Origin: Candidatus Zixiibacteriota bacterium
GTDB taxonomy: Bacteria; Zixibacteria; MSB-5A5; WJJR01; JAJRUJ01
Length of the DNA: 37,764 bases
NCBI GenBank assembly: GCA_024277855.1
Contig: JAJRUJ010000026.1
Span: 1-37,764 of the forward strand
Direction: 5' to 3'
The notes under the pieces are model-generated. The model made no database searches. It was given only the letters and a program-made list of their open reading frames with translations, and was not told the origin of the DNA. Below are positions 17,062-24,437 of the stretch, in pieces; the stretch's first letter is position 1; every line of letters starts with the position of its first letter. Position numbers and translations under genes: made by a program.

Positions 17062-17784
17062 ATGAGTATCCTTGGATGGAAATCACTTCGATTATTATTG
17101 CTCATTGTCACCGGTCTGGCTATTTGCGCGCCGGTTGCCCTGGCCGATGAAGGTCGCCCCAATTCACTCACCGACAGCAGCTGGGCATTACAATTCGAAA
17201 TCGGCAAGAATTTCACCCTTAAATCTTTCGGAGGCTCGACAATCTCGCTCAAAAAACATACAGCCGCTAATGCCGCGTGGCGGCTGAGCCTGGATTTGGA
17301 CTTCAAATGGAAGGATGAAGAACGGATAAGCTGGGATGTCAACGACGAGGGGACGAGCTCCGGGTGGCAAGATCCGAATTCCACAAAAATTGCCCTGACC
17401 GTCACTCTGACGAAGATCAAATACGTCAATACTACATCCGATATAAACCTCTTTTTCGGTTTCGGACCTTTTGTTGGATTTTCAATTTACGACTATGGCA
17501 AATCGTTGGTATCCGCCGACTGGACAAGGGAACAACGAATAGATAAAGATAGTTTCCATGCCGGCCTTAGCGGGCGAATCGGTACCGAGTGGTTTGCTAC
17601 CAGAACGATAAGTTTAATGGCGGAGTATTGCTCACGACTGCAATACACCGGGGAAAGGACGAAAGACGTCGATATCATAAACAACTTGGATACACCGGAT
17701 ATGTCGTGGAATGAGCAAACCGTCCAAAATACTATTGCATTTATTGACTCTGGTGTGCGTTTTGGTCTGTCGGCCTACTTTTAA
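17062..17784 (+). CDS. Exported protein, probably an outer-membrane beta-barrel
   Basis: From the ATG at 17062, with GGGAGG nine bases upstream, the product is 240 residues; an in-frame ATG at 17026 has no ribosome site. The first 28 residues are a signal peptide (MSILGWKSLRLLLLIVTGLA..., cleavage likely after ALA). The rest alternates polar and hydrophobic residues in strand-like runs (for example KIALTVTLTKIKY, INLFFGFGPFVGFSIY, TISLMAEYCSRLQY) and ends in an aromatic residue (SAYF-end), as outer-membrane barrels commonly do. I do not recognise a specific family; it resembles generic opacity-type or outer-membrane beta-barrel-domain proteins. A possible promoter TTGACT (16979) with TAACGT (17002), 17 bases apart, lies upstream. 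The gene stands alone. Confidence 0.7.
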   Translation: MSILGWKSLRLLLLIVTGLAICAPVALADEGRPNSLTDSSWALQFEIGKNFTLKSFGGSTISLKKHTAANAAWRLSLDLDFKWKDEERISWDVNDEGTSSGWQDPNSTKIALTVTLTKIKYVNTTSDINLFFGFGPFVGFSIYDYGKSLVSADWTREQRIDKDSFHAGLSGRIGTEWFATRTISLMAEYCSRLQYTGERTKDVDIINNLDTPDMSWNEQTVQNTIAFIDSGVRFGLSAYF

Positions 17785-17804
17785 TCATTGATCAATTGGG
17801 TATG

Positions 17805-17847
17805 CCACCGCTTGCGGTGGGTCGGAGGGCGGTTGCGTAGCAGCCGC
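17805..17847. repeat. Double hairpin after the beta-barrel gene
   Basis: A perfect ccaccgc-tt-gcggtgg stem (17805-17820) is followed by gcggttgc-gta-gcagccgc (17829-17847, one G-U pair). The first stem's arms match those at 12273-12297. It starts 21 bases after the stop codon but has no T-run, so it is more likely a dispersed palindrome or mRNA 3'-end stabiliser than a classic terminator. Confidence 0.55.
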
Positions 17848-17908
17848 TATTTCATCAAATCCCGGCATAAAGAATCCCCCGAATCAGGTGACCCGGGAGA
17901 TTATGATA

Positions 17909-17981
17909 TGGAGCTGAGGGGATTCGAACCCCTGACCTCTTGACTGCCAGTCAAGCGTTCTCCCAACTGAACTACAGCCCC
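17909..17981 (-). tRNA. tRNA-Ala, anticodon GGC
   Basis: The minus strand folds into a complete 73-base cloverleaf: acceptor GGGGCTG/CAGCTCC, D-arm GTTC/GAAC, anticodon stem CTTGA/TCAAG with loop CTGGCAG (anticodon GGC), and T-arm AGGGG/CCCCT with TTCGAAT. The acceptor contains the G3-U70 wobble pair, the main identity element for alanyl-tRNA synthetase, and A73 as discriminator. CCA is not encoded. A strong promoter lies just upstream. Confidence 0.97.
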
Positions 17982-17996
17982 GGTCTTTCGGCCGAT

Positions 17997-18024
17997 AATA
18001 TATCGCCCGGCGCGGCTTTGTCAA
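17997..18024 (-). promoter_or_regulatory. Sigma70-type promoter of tRNA-Ala
   Basis: The minus strand has perfect TTGACA (18019-18024), a 16-base spacer and TATATT (17997-18002). A start near 17990 would leave about nine bases ahead of the mature tRNA. Confidence 0.75.
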
Positions 18025-18069
18025 GCGCCGTCTCCGACGGGCTGTCTAAATCCGTGCGGCGCATAAAAT

Positions 18070-18870
18070 TCATGGTGTCTTCGAATAATCCAGTTCCGAG
18101 CCCAACATGCTGTGCGGGATCAAATAAATCCCCAGCGTCACAATGGCCGCAATGATAATCCAAATCTTCGGATTCCGGCCCTTCGACCCCCGGAAAAAGG
18201 CAATTATCCAGAAAATGAAGGCAAAAGCAGTTTTGTTATCGGTCAGGTCATGGCCGATTGGCCAACCGGTCCAGAACGCGCCGAAGGCATATTTTTGCAC
18301 CACCGGTCCCAAAATCAAACCGCCGATAAATAGCGTCACGATTGTCCAGATAACCGACTTACGCGTCGGCCCGCGACCGAGTGCGGTCAGCCCGGCCACA
18401 TTGGCCAGAATCATCGCCAGTGACATAAAGAGGATGTGTGAATACAATATTGGCTTGGGTACCGCGCCTTTGAATCTGATCACCACCGGTTTATCCGGCG
18501 GAATTGGTATCTTCTGCTCCCCGTTAATCAACGTTATTCGATATTTCAATTTCCCTGCCGGGGGTTGATGGGGAAGAGCGTATTTCACCGTATCGCCGTG
18601 GCGCTCCATCTTGCCGCCGCTCCATTCGTCGTTCGACTTGAATCGTTTGTAGGCCAGCACCGGCTCGATGGTCGTATCCGGTAAAATAAGCGAAATCGTG
18701 CAATCGGTCAGCCCGCCATGCGTCCGTTCCAAACGGTATTTTACCGTTTGCCCGCCAACCTCGACGCTGCCGCGTGCCGGATGAGTCGGTCCGGTCAGTC
18801 GCTGATAGACCGCCGAACCCAGAAAAATAATTATCGCCAGTGTCCAGATCACCCAGGTGCGTTTTAACAT
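18070..18870 (-). CDS. Inner-membrane protein of unknown function
   Basis: The 266-residue protein has one N-terminal membrane helix (about 5-23), a beta-rich soluble stretch (about 30-140), then about four further helices (roughly 145-163, 172-190, 210-226 and 233-252). The soluble part contains repeated strand-like segments such as VEVGGQTVKYRLERT and GKLKYRITLING, so it may be a periplasmic beta-sandwich. I do not recognise the family. The ATG at 18870 has GGAAGGA about seven bases upstream and lies 21 bases after the ggt stop, so it is probably the last gene of that operon. No catalytic motif is visible. Confidence 0.75.
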   Translation of the reverse strand: MLKRTWVIWTLAIIIFLGSAVYQRLTGPTHPARGSVEVGGQTVKYRLERTHGGLTDCTISLILPDTTIEPVLAYKRFKSNDEWSGGKMERHGDTVKYALPHQPPAGKLKYRITLINGEQKIPIPPDKPVVIRFKGAVPKPILYSHILFMSLAMILANVAGLTALGRGPTRKSVIWTIVTLFIGGLILGPVVQKYAFGAFWTGWPIGHDLTDNKTAFAFIFWIIAFFRGSKGRNPKIWIIIAAIVTLGIYLIPHSMLGSELDYSKTP

Positions 18871-18891
18871 CGAATGTCCTTCCCTGAAGTC

Positions 18892-20646
18892 CTATTCCCC
18901 GGCCGGTTTTCCGCCTTTGCGCGGGTCCGCTACGCCGATAATTTCCTCGTCGGTTCGATAGATCATCTGAATATGTCCCGGCGAGGACGGATAGCGACCC
19001 ACTCGATGGCCCCGTTTGATTAATCCCAGCACCAGATCGCCGTTGATATCCTCTTCAACGTAGACAACGTCCGGCTGCCATTGATGATGGAATCTCGGCG
19101 CGGCGACCGCGCGATCCGATCGCATGCCGAACCGTAGTTTGTTCAGAATTACCTCGAGGGTGCCGGTGATAATCCGCGGACCGCCCGAACCGCCGACAAT
19201 CAGGACCGGCCGGTCGTCTTTGGTGATAATTGTCGGCGACATCGAGGACAACGGCCGTTTCCCCGGGCCGATCAAGTTGGCATCGGATTGCACCAGGCCG
19301 AATTGGTTTGCCACCCCGGATTTTATCGAAAAATCATCCAGTTGATTATTCAATACAATCCCCGTGCCGGGGACCATCACATACGAACCGAATTCCAGGT
19401 TGATTGTCTCGGTGCAGGCCACGGCCATTCCCGCAGAATCTAATACACAATAATGGCTCGTGCCCCGGTCGTCGGCCAGTTTCCCCGTGCCATAATGGTC
19501 CGGGCGGTACGTGTCGTCCGGTTTGAAATCATCGATGACCAACTGTGCGGTCGACGGGTCAATCATTTGCTTGACCAACTTATGTACCTGCCCGTCCGGA
19601 TCAAAATCCCAATCGCCCAGCCCCGCCGCCCGGTCGGCAAATGCATGTTTCAGACATTCCACCAGAAAATGCGGCCAGTTTTCGGCGAGTGCGTCCCGGA
19701 CCAGTCCGGTCTGTTCGTAGCGGTCAACCGCATTCAAGACCGCCGTGATCACCGCACCACCCGAAGAGGGGGGAGGCATCGTCCAGGTTTCGTATCCCAT
19801 AAAACTCCCGGACAATGGTTCCCGAATGGTGATTTCGTATCCGGCCAAATCGGCAGAGGTTATCGGTCCGTGCAACTCACTCATCATCCCGACAAGTCGT
19901 TTGTGCAGTTTCCCGGCCGGATCGTACAGCGCATCCGCGCCGTCCTCGGCAATCAAGCGAAGACTTGCGGCGAGTTGCGGCCGCCGGAGCGTGTCGCCGA
20001 CCCCATAGGGCCGACCGTTACGCAAAAATGTCCGGGCCAGTTCATGGTAATTCCCGGCTGCATCGGGGTGACGGTCCAACCAGTCAACCAGGCCAGCCAT
20101 TGCTGCGCGAGTATGTTTATCAACCGGGAAGCCCTTCTCGGCCAGCTCCAGCGCCGGTTGGATCACCTCGACCAGCGTTTTGGTGCCGTAGTGTTCCAGT
20201 ACGTAGGTCATTCCCTTGAGCGTGCCCGGAATGCCCACGGCCCACGCTCCGCGGACTGTCATGCCGGGAACGGGATCACCATTTTCATCGAGATATTTGT
20301 CCGGGGAGCACGCGGCCGCCGCCCGTTCCCGAAAATCAACCACCACCGGTAATTCACCCGGCGGTTTGATCATCATAAATCCACCCCCGCCCAGGCCGGT
20401 CGAGTATGGCCGGACCACTCCCAGGGCAAACGATGTCGCCACCGCCGCATCGACCGCATTGCCGCCCTCGGCCAATACCTGTGCCCCAGCCCGCGAGGCC
20501 AGCGGATGGTCGGCTGACACCATATATTCGGTTCCCCGCGCCGCCCACCAACCGAGGGCGGATGTGTCCCGGGAAAGCCCGCAGGCGATACTCGCCCAAG
20601 TGAGCATGACCGCCAGCAAGATGATCGGCAACAACCTCCTGCGCAT
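18892..20646 (-). CDS. ggt: Gamma-glutamyltransferase (exported glutathione hydrolase)
   Basis: The 584-residue proenzyme has an N-terminal signal peptide with a possible lipobox-like IACG near residues 20-23. GGT cleaves itself before a threonine that becomes the N-terminal nucleophile of the small subunit; here that is T396 in DRGTSHYC. Other family marks are GGNAVDAAVA (61-70), the GLGGGGFM block, DFRERA (104-109, substrate carboxylate binding), PPPSSGG (291-297), the LNNQLDDFS segment and PLSSMSPTI, which builds the oxyanion hole. It acts on glutathione and other gamma-glutamyl compounds outside the cytoplasm. It starts one base after the SDR stop, so the two are cotranscribed. The LDDF lid segment is intact. 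Confidence 0.95.
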   Translation of the reverse strand: MRRRLLPIILLAVMLTWASIACGLSRDTSALGWWAARGTEYMVSADHPLASRAGAQVLAEGGNAVDAAVATSFALGVVRPYSTGLGGGGFMMIKPPGELPVVVDFRERAAAACSPDKYLDENGDPVPGMTVRGAWAVGIPGTLKGMTYVLEHYGTKTLVEVIQPALELAEKGFPVDKHTRAAMAGLVDWLDRHPDAAGNYHELARTFLRNGRPYGVGDTLRRPQLAASLRLIAEDGADALYDPAGKLHKRLVGMMSELHGPITSADLAGYEITIREPLSGSFMGYETWTMPPPSSGGAVITAVLNAVDRYEQTGLVRDALAENWPHFLVECLKHAFADRAAGLGDWDFDPDGQVHKLVKQMIDPSTAQLVIDDFKPDDTYRPDHYGTGKLADDRGTSHYCVLDSAGMAVACTETINLEFGSYVMVPGTGIVLNNQLDDFSIKSGVANQFGLVQSDANLIGPGKRPLSSMSPTIITKDDRPVLIVGGSGGPRIITGTLEVILNKLRFGMRSDRAVAAPRFHHQWQPDVVYVEEDINGDLVLGLIKRGHRVGRYPSSPGHIQMIYRTDEEIIGVADPRKGGKPAGE

Positions 20647-20647
20647 C

Positions 20648-21394
20648 TCAGGTCTCCTGCTCTGTCGGGCGGATCAGAATCTCGTTCACATTGACGTGCG
20701 ATGGTTGTGAAATTGCGTATATCACTGCGTTGGCGATATCCTCGGCTTCCAGGATTTTTATTTGCGAAAACTCGGCGAACCGTTCCTTGACTGTTTCGTC
20801 GGTAATTGACAGCGTTAATTCGCTGCGGGTGAATGCCGGTTCGATGATGGTCACCCGAATGTTATCCCGGGGTGAGAGTTCCGCCCGCAAGCCCTCCGAG
20901 AAAGCGCAAACGAAAAATTTTGTCGCGCAGTACACCGAACCGGCAGGGAAAATCCGTCGTCCGGCCAATGATGAAATATTGATGATATGCCCCGACTGTT
21001 GTTCGAGCATTGTCGGAATCACGGCGCCGGTGCAGTTGAGTACACCTTTGACATTAACGTCCACCATTCGATCCCACTCGTCAAGATGGAGGTTTTTGAC
21101 AAACGACAGCGGCATCACCCCGGCATTGTTCACCAGGATATCAATTTTTCCCCAGTTGTCGAGCACGGCCCCGACAGTCTTTTTTGCCTCTTCCCGCGAA
21201 GTCACATCGCAGGGGCAGACCAGTGTCCGCTCACTGTCGGTCGAAATCTCACCCGCAATCTTTTCCAGCCGATCAACCCGCCGCGCGGCCAGCGCGACTC
21301 GCAGGCCCGCCTGCCCCATCGCTCGCGCGATGGCTTCGCCGATCCCCGCCGATGCTCCGGTCACCAGCGCAACTTTATCCGTCATTGTTTCCAT
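20648..21394 (-). CDS. Short-chain dehydrogenase/reductase (SDR family)
   Basis: This classical SDR is 248 residues from the ATG at 21394, with GAGGA nine bases upstream; an internal ATG at 21385 gives MTDKVALV, which is also possible, and the frame can open three bases earlier at a TTG. The cofactor motif TGASAGIG, NNAG, the catalytic serine in NISSLAG and the YCATK (YxxxK) pair are all present. An arginine-rich segment after beta-2 (AARRVDRLEK) suggests NADP(H) preference. It resembles the YdfG-like hydroxy-acid/serine dehydrogenase group, but the substrate cannot be read from sequence. It sits between a small membrane protein and ggt in one operon. Confidence 0.9.
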   Translation of the reverse strand: METMTDKVALVTGASAGIGEAIARAMGQAGLRVALAARRVDRLEKIAGEISTDSERTLVCPCDVTSREEAKKTVGAVLDNWGKIDILVNNAGVMPLSFVKNLHLDEWDRMVDVNVKGVLNCTGAVIPTMLEQQSGHIINISSLAGRRIFPAGSVYCATKFFVCAFSEGLRAELSPRDNIRVTIIEPAFTRSELTLSITDETVKERFAEFSQIKILEAEDIANAVIYAISQPSHVNVNEILIRPTEQET

Positions 21395-21399
21395 CAACT

Positions 21400-21666
21400 T
21401 TATTCCTCGTTAGTTGAATTTTTTATTTTCTTCAGGAATTTTTTAAAATCCGGTTCGCCGGAGTCGGACTCCTCGTCTTTATCCCCGGCCAGCCGGTGAA
21501 TGACCTCTTTCGTCCCTTTTTGAGCGTCCCGGTTCACCCAGTCATGAAAGACGACCAGCCCGGTAAACGATCCTCGCGGCCGGGTCAACCACCCGCGTCG
21601 GTACGCGTAGATTGCCAGCAGGACAACCACGGCGAGGATCACTCCGGCGACAGCCCAGTCGCTCAT
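21400..21666 (-). CDS. Small single-pass membrane protein, function unknown
   Basis: The 88-residue protein has an N-terminal membrane helix (about 5-21) followed by a basic segment (YRRGWLTRPRG), then a charged cytoplasmic tail ending in a Lys/Glu-rich stretch. The start ATG at 21666 overlaps the trmO-like stop in ATGA form and the stop lies five bases before the SDR start, which supports a real gene in an operon. I recognise no family. Confidence 0.7.
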   Translation of the reverse strand: MSDWAVAGVILAVVVLLAIYAYRRGWLTRPRGSFTGLVVFHDWVNRDAQKGTKEVIHRLAGDKDEESDSGEPDFKKFLKKIKNSTNEE

Positions 21667-22121
21667 CCGGTCACCTTGCCGCCAACTTCATCAATCCAAC
21701 CCTGTCGGATACCCTCACCCACATTGCCCGGTGCGCTATACGGTTTGAGATCCAATAGCGGGGTGCCGTCGAGCATATCCACATCGCGCACCTGCACGAC
21801 ATTTCCCTCGATTTTCTCCAAACGCACAACGCTGAGGCCGAGATGATTGGGCCGGTTCGGCGAATGGGTGGCAAACACTCCGCGTTCGACCGGGGAATTC
21901 GGCGGCGTAACCAGCAAAGGGGCCGTCGTAGAGCGGTCGAAATAAAATACGACGATCACATGTGAAAATCCCTCAAGGTCCCGCAGGCCGGCGGCATATT
22001 TTTCATCGACCACGATCCGGCCCCGCGCCCCGTCGGCTGATGACGGTCCGCGCGGTGCGTCGCCGGTGGTGGCAAATGGGGTGTGGATAAGCCCGATGGG
22101 TGTTAGTGTGATATTTTCCAT
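21663..22121 (-). CDS. trmO: TrmO/TsaA-family tRNA m6t6A37 methyltransferase-like protein
   Basis: From the ATG at 22121 (MENITLTPIG) the protein is 152 residues. TrmO methylates N6-threonylcarbamoyladenosine at position 37 of certain tRNAs using S-adenosylmethionine. Hallmarks are IGLIHTPF at the N-terminus, GLRDLEGFSHVIVVFYFDRS, the signature GVFATHSPNRPNHLGLSVVR (quoted at 20 residues) and a final D(M)LDGTPLLDLKPY. It is a single-domain version without the C-terminal domain found in E. coli TrmO, as in many bacteria and archaea. The longer frame to 22139 would need a TTG start. It overlaps the next gene by four bases. Confidence 0.88.
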   Translation of the reverse strand: MENITLTPIGLIHTPFATTGDAPRGPSSADGARGRIVVDEKYAAGLRDLEGFSHVIVVFYFDRSTTAPLLVTPPNSPVERGVFATHSPNRPNHLGLSVVRLEKIEGNVVQVRDVDMLDGTPLLDLKPYSAPGNVGEGIRQGWIDEVGGKVTG

Positions 22122-22175
22122 TTGCCAATAGTGCAACAAAATAAACGACAGGGCAACTATCTTCGGCCCGCTGAT

Positions 22176-22550
22176 TCAACGCGCCGTTTTCCACGGTGAA
22201 AAAACGAAATACAAGATGATCGTCCCGAGGGCCACCAACGTAGTCGCCGCGGTAATAATTTCGTTTGAGATATCGAGATAAAGCAACCGTTGCGCCCAGG
22301 CGGCCAGAAAAGACTCCGGGGGAGAGCCGCCGCGCAGAGAATACTCCCACACCGTCAGGGGACAATACCGGGCCCATAGCGGCACCGATGCGGTAAATAT
22401 CATTCCCAATAAGTGCGCCGTGCGAATTATTTTCCACCCGCGCAGACGGTGGATGAAAATTCCCGCCACCGCGAGGAAAAACCCGCCGATCATAAACACC
22501 GCCCATAACAGGTGGATAACAACCAGGACATCGGATAAGGTTTGGTTCAT
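22176..22550 (-). CDS. DUF2784-family membrane protein
   Basis: The 124-residue protein has four membrane helices. The conserved pattern of this family is visible: an early helix with HLLWAVFMIGGFF, then HLLGMIFTASVPLWARYCPLTVWEY, where the Cys-Pro-Leu-Thr stretch is a hallmark. Function is unknown. It is the first gene of the minus-strand set 22550-18070; the 54-base gap to trmO allows either cotranscription or a separate start. Confidence 0.82.
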   Translation of the reverse strand: MNQTLSDVLVVIHLLWAVFMIGGFFLAVAGIFIHRLRGWKIIRTAHLLGMIFTASVPLWARYCPLTVWEYSLRGGSPPESFLAAWAQRLLYLDISNEIITAATTLVALGTIILYFVFSPWKTAR

Positions 22551-22552
22551 GA

Positions 22553-22789
22553 TCGAGCCCGCACAATTGTTACGTCCAATATTCGTTTCTTGAGATGAAA
22601 ATGAAACTCAACTTGCGCGCAAACGGCCTGCCGCCGTTAATCCAGGCACTCTCCCAATTATATCTGGGATACTACTCTGTCGAGGACCTCATCGGGATGG
22701 AGTTAATTTCCGGTGCAAAAAGCGCTTTGACAATCCTCGGCCGCGCTTTTCCGCGTACACCGACATATATCGAAGAGTGGTTTGAATAA
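22553..22789 (+). pseudogene. Possible C-terminal fragment of a GNAT/sterol-carrier-type acetyltransferase
   Basis: The frame runs from the stop at 22550-22552 to a TAA; its first ATG is at 22595 (64 residues). The segment LIQALSQLYLGYYSVEDLIG followed by ALTILGRAFPRTPTYIEEWF closely follows the C-terminal SCP2-like end of Eis-type GNAT acetyltransferases, where a QL..GY(R/Y)S..DL motif precedes a final LFP..P.....WF. The N-terminal acetyl-CoA-binding part is missing, since the opposite-strand DUF2784 gene occupies that position. I read it as a decayed remnant, though a small expressed protein cannot be excluded. The match is by eye. Confidence 0.4.
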
Positions 22790-22835
22790 AAAAATCCGGC
22801 GTTTCAGGAAGGGGGGGAGAAACCAGAAACGCCGG
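22787..22835 (-). terminator. Rho-independent terminator for the exported-protein gene
   Basis: On the minus strand a perfect 10-bp stem (ccggcgtttc 22835-22826 with gaaacgccgg 22805-22796) and a 20-base loop are followed by ATTTTTTT. It lies about 100 bases after the stop codon at 22938. A second short hairpin, gaaatcggt/accgatttc (22841-22861), lies just before it. Confidence 0.75.
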
Positions 22836-22937
22836 CGGGTGAAATCGGTGGAACCGATTTCAGATCCTCTTCTATTCCTGTATATCGCAATTCCCGGGCC
22901 AATCTGTCGGCAATCATCAGATAGGCCTCGCTGCAGA

Positions 22938-24080
22938 TTATCTCTCCTCGTTGGCCCGTTCCATGGACGAGACTCGTACACTATAGGGAAAGGATGTCGT
23001 TGGGCTGTGCCCGTAATTATCGTAGAAAACCTTGAAATCAATACTCCCCAGCGGTGTCGGCACCGTGTAATAAAGTTCGGCCTGCATCGGTTTGTGCTCG
23101 GCATTGTGAATCGGGTTTTCATCGGTGTAGAAAATAATCGACCACCAGAAATCCTGCGGAATAATGCCGTTTTTCTGCAAAATTTTGAACGTATACCCCG
23201 CCGCGCCGAACAATGGGTCGTAGTGGTTCGGCCCGAGGACCTTGCCGTCGATCTGTGGTTCGATCATCTCAAATCCCTCGGCCAGTAAGTAGGTTGTCCC
23301 CGCCGCGAGAATATCGTTTTTCAGTATTTTCTTCAAATTGAGATATCCCAGCAGATCACGACACATATGATTACCCTTGTCGGTGTAGGGATAGGGTGTC
23401 TGGGTACGTTCGGATTTCTCGATACTCATCGCCGAGAGCAGGGGGGTAACAACCGGCGGCGTTCCGAGGTGTTCATCGTTGGGGAGGACCGGGTTCTGCC
23501 GGGGGTCGCGACAGTCGATTTCGGCGATTTCCACGCGCAAGCCGAATGTTTCTGCGGGCCAGTCGTGCAGTTGGCTCAGCGTTTCTTCGGCGATCGATTT
23601 ACGCAGGTAGCCGATGCCGGTGCTTGGTGGCGGGGGACAAAGAGAAGAAACGCCGTCGTTGCAGACGGCGTTTCTCGATGGGCGTATGCCCCTCAAATTA
23701 AGCTGGGGGAAAAGGCCGTTGGCAACGGTCACGCTCGGGAGGGTCAGAAGCGAGCGCAGGAAATCTCCCCCAGCAATTATCTTCTCTTTATCTTTTACCC
23801 GCAACGGTCCGACGCATTCCGCCCCGCTGCCTCTTGTTCTGTCTGTTTCCCGACCATTCGAGGTCGATGTACCCTTGTGGTCGGTTTGAGCGGCGCTGAC
23901 CGTATTGGAGTACTGCCCCCCTGTTACGCGGGCGATAATTACGTCGGACGTTTTTCGGTCGTTTATTACCGTGCTTTTCTGATCCCGGTCCGTGGCAAAC
24001 AAAGACGAACTTGACACCAGAACCGATATCACTATCGCCATAAATGATACGCATGTTTTTTTGGCCTTTGTTGTCATCAT
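22938..24080 (-). CDS. Exported protein of unknown function with an embedded palindromic block
   Basis: The 380-residue protein has a clear signal peptide (about 1-29, KKTCVSFMAIVISVLVSSSS then LFA). No known domain is recognised. The C-terminal half (about 230-370) looks well structured, with WWSIIFYTD and GSIDFKVFYDNYGH. The N-terminal half is polar and low in hydrophobic residues. Residues about 103-145 are encoded by DNA packed with inverted repeats (23646-23774), which may be an in-frame insertion of a palindromic element. Lack of stops over 1.1 kb, the signal peptide, a GGTGA about six bases before the ATG and a terminator downstream support a real gene. It stands alone. Confidence 0.65.
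   Translation of the reverse strand: MMTTKAKKTCVSFMAIVISVLVSSSSLFATDRDQKSTVINDRKTSDVIIARVTGGQYSNTVSAAQTDHKGTSTSNGRETDRTRGSGAECVGPLRVKDKEKIIAGGDFLRSLLTLPSVTVANGLFPQLNLRGIRPSRNAVCNDGVSSLCPPPPSTGIGYLRKSIAEETLSQLHDWPAETFGLRVEIAEIDCRDPRQNPVLPNDEHLGTPPVVTPLLSAMSIEKSERTQTPYPYTDKGNHMCRDLLGYLNLKKILKNDILAAGTTYLLAEGFEMIEPQIDGKVLGPNHYDPLFGAAGYTFKILQKNGIIPQDFWWSIIFYTDENPIHNAEHKPMQAELYYTVPTPLGSIDFKVFYDNYGHSPTTSFPYSVRVSSMERANEER
23646..23774. repeat. Palindrome-rich block inside a coding frame
   Basis: A perfect 12-bp hairpin (agaaacgccgtc / gacggcgtttct, 23646-23675) and a larger stem with arms gctggggga (23702-23710) and tcccccagc (23766-23774) flank smaller inverted repeats such as ggccgttg-gcaacgg. It keeps the reading frame of the exported protein open. 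It resembles REP-like intergenic elements in style, although no second copy lies in this window. Confidence 0.55.
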
Positions 24081-24437
24081 GAACGGTCACCAAGCTGTCC
24101 CCCCGGGGCCGCGCCCGGCTGACTCGTTTGATTCTCTTTGCGCAAAGCACATACCAAATTCCTCATATCCTGAATGATTTGAGGCGGGTGGTGTAATTCG
24201 TTAAGCGGCCATTAGATAGCAACGGAGAAAACTCGCCCCGATTATGCCGCCGTTTCTCAATTAGGCAACTGCTTTCACACCTTTGACCAAAATGAGGCAG
24301 TGAAGGAATTAACGAGGGTATTTCTCTGGCCCTTATGGCGATATTGAAGCCCGCATAAAAACTGTTGCGCATTACATCCGGTCATCTTTCCTTTTTGCCA
24401 CGATCCCGGTCGGTTCAGTAAAAAGGAGATCGCGCGC
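24081..24437. other. Divergent intergenic region
   Basis: These 357 bases separate the minus-strand exported-protein gene from the plus-strand permease. They should hold both promoters, but I found only partial boxes (for example TTGACC at 24283 without a good -10). No small gene, RNA or repeat is convincing. Confidence 0.5.

Noticed and set aside
17829-17876. Terminator after the beta-barrel gene
   Set aside because: The hairpins there lack a following T-run on either strand, so they are listed as repeats.
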